Of a stretch of 7,021 bases of DNA, positions 6,940-7,021 are shown piece by piece. The DNA is from JAWXCH01 sp034440595. Its GTDB lineage: Bacteria; Planctomycetota; Planctomycetia; Pirellulales; JALHPA01. Below the pieces are notes generated by a model. It worked only from the letters and a program-made list of their open reading frames with translations, did no database searches and was not told the DNA's origin. A program made the translations under genes and the position numbers. The stretch spans positions 1-7,021 of the forward strand of contig JAWXCH010000513.1 of NCBI GenBank assembly GCA_034440595.1, given 5' to 3'. Position 1 is the first letter of the stretch, and each line of letters starts with the position of its first letter.

Positions 6940-7021
6940 ATCTGTGGGTACATTCTGGCTCCGGTAGGTGACCGAGCGTGTGAAACAGCGCGATTTCGAT
7001 GCCTTCCTTCGAGCGAAAGCC
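6932..7021 (-). CDS. Possible 3' end of a converging minus-strand gene, unrecognised
   Basis: The minus-strand frame starting at base 7021 is open for 29 codons and ends with TGA at 6934-6932. The peptide includes EGIEIALFHTLGHLP and ends HRFC. It has the mix of hydrophobic and charged residues of a real protein, but I cannot assign a family. It would converge on the helicase gene, leaving a 45-base gap. A short hairpin with a T-run overlaps its end. An alternative plus-strand reading, ATG at 6999, has no ribosome binding site and is less likely. With only 29 residues visible, this may simply be non-coding. Confidence 0.3.
   Translation of the reverse strand, partial: GFRSKEGIEIALFHTLGHLPEPECTHRFC

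Noticed and set aside
1..7021. CRISPR array, insertion sequence, tRNA or integron site
   Set aside because: No regularly spaced direct repeats, transposase, cloverleaf-like sequence or attC-like pair of inverted repeats was found on reading both strands.

Overview
The window holds two complete plus-strand genes with non-coding flanks. Base composition is a little over 50% GC by eye, CGATCG is strikingly frequent, and the proteins resemble those of large-genome marine bacteria. I infer a planctomycete of the Rhodopirellula/Pirellulaceae type. There is no rRNA, tRNA or marker gene to prove this.

Layout: 1-153 is a GC-rich leader that may contain the tail of an upstream gene and carries a good ribosome binding site. 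154-1413 encodes a 419-residue membrane-anchored class 3 (Lipase_3) alpha/beta hydrolase with an intact Ser-Asp-His triad. 1414-1618 is a 205-base gap with a consensus TATAAT but no matching -35 box. 1619-6886 encodes a 1755-residue multidomain protein: an N-terminal beta-rich domain, a transglutaminase/papain-like fold with Cys and His in place, a DUF4011 region, a superfamily 1 (UPF1-like) helicase core split by a long helical insertion, and a C-terminal PD-(D/E)xK/Vsr-like nuclease domain (REase_MTES_1575 type). 6887-7021 is intergenic sequence that probably includes the 3' end of a converging minus-strand gene and a weak terminator for it.

The large protein is the notable content. DUF4011-helicase-Vsr-like nuclease proteins are a known family with members implicated in anti-phage defence; I recall the single-gene 'Hhe' system having this kind of architecture. 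The gene is therefore best read as a stand-alone defence or DNA-processing effector of recognised general type. Its less characterised parts are the transglutaminase-like domain and the large insertion. The upstream lipase could be a functional partner (membrane damage plus nucleic-acid attack), but the 205-base gap and separate start signals argue for independent transcription, so that link is speculative. No CRISPR array, insertion sequence or RNA gene was seen.
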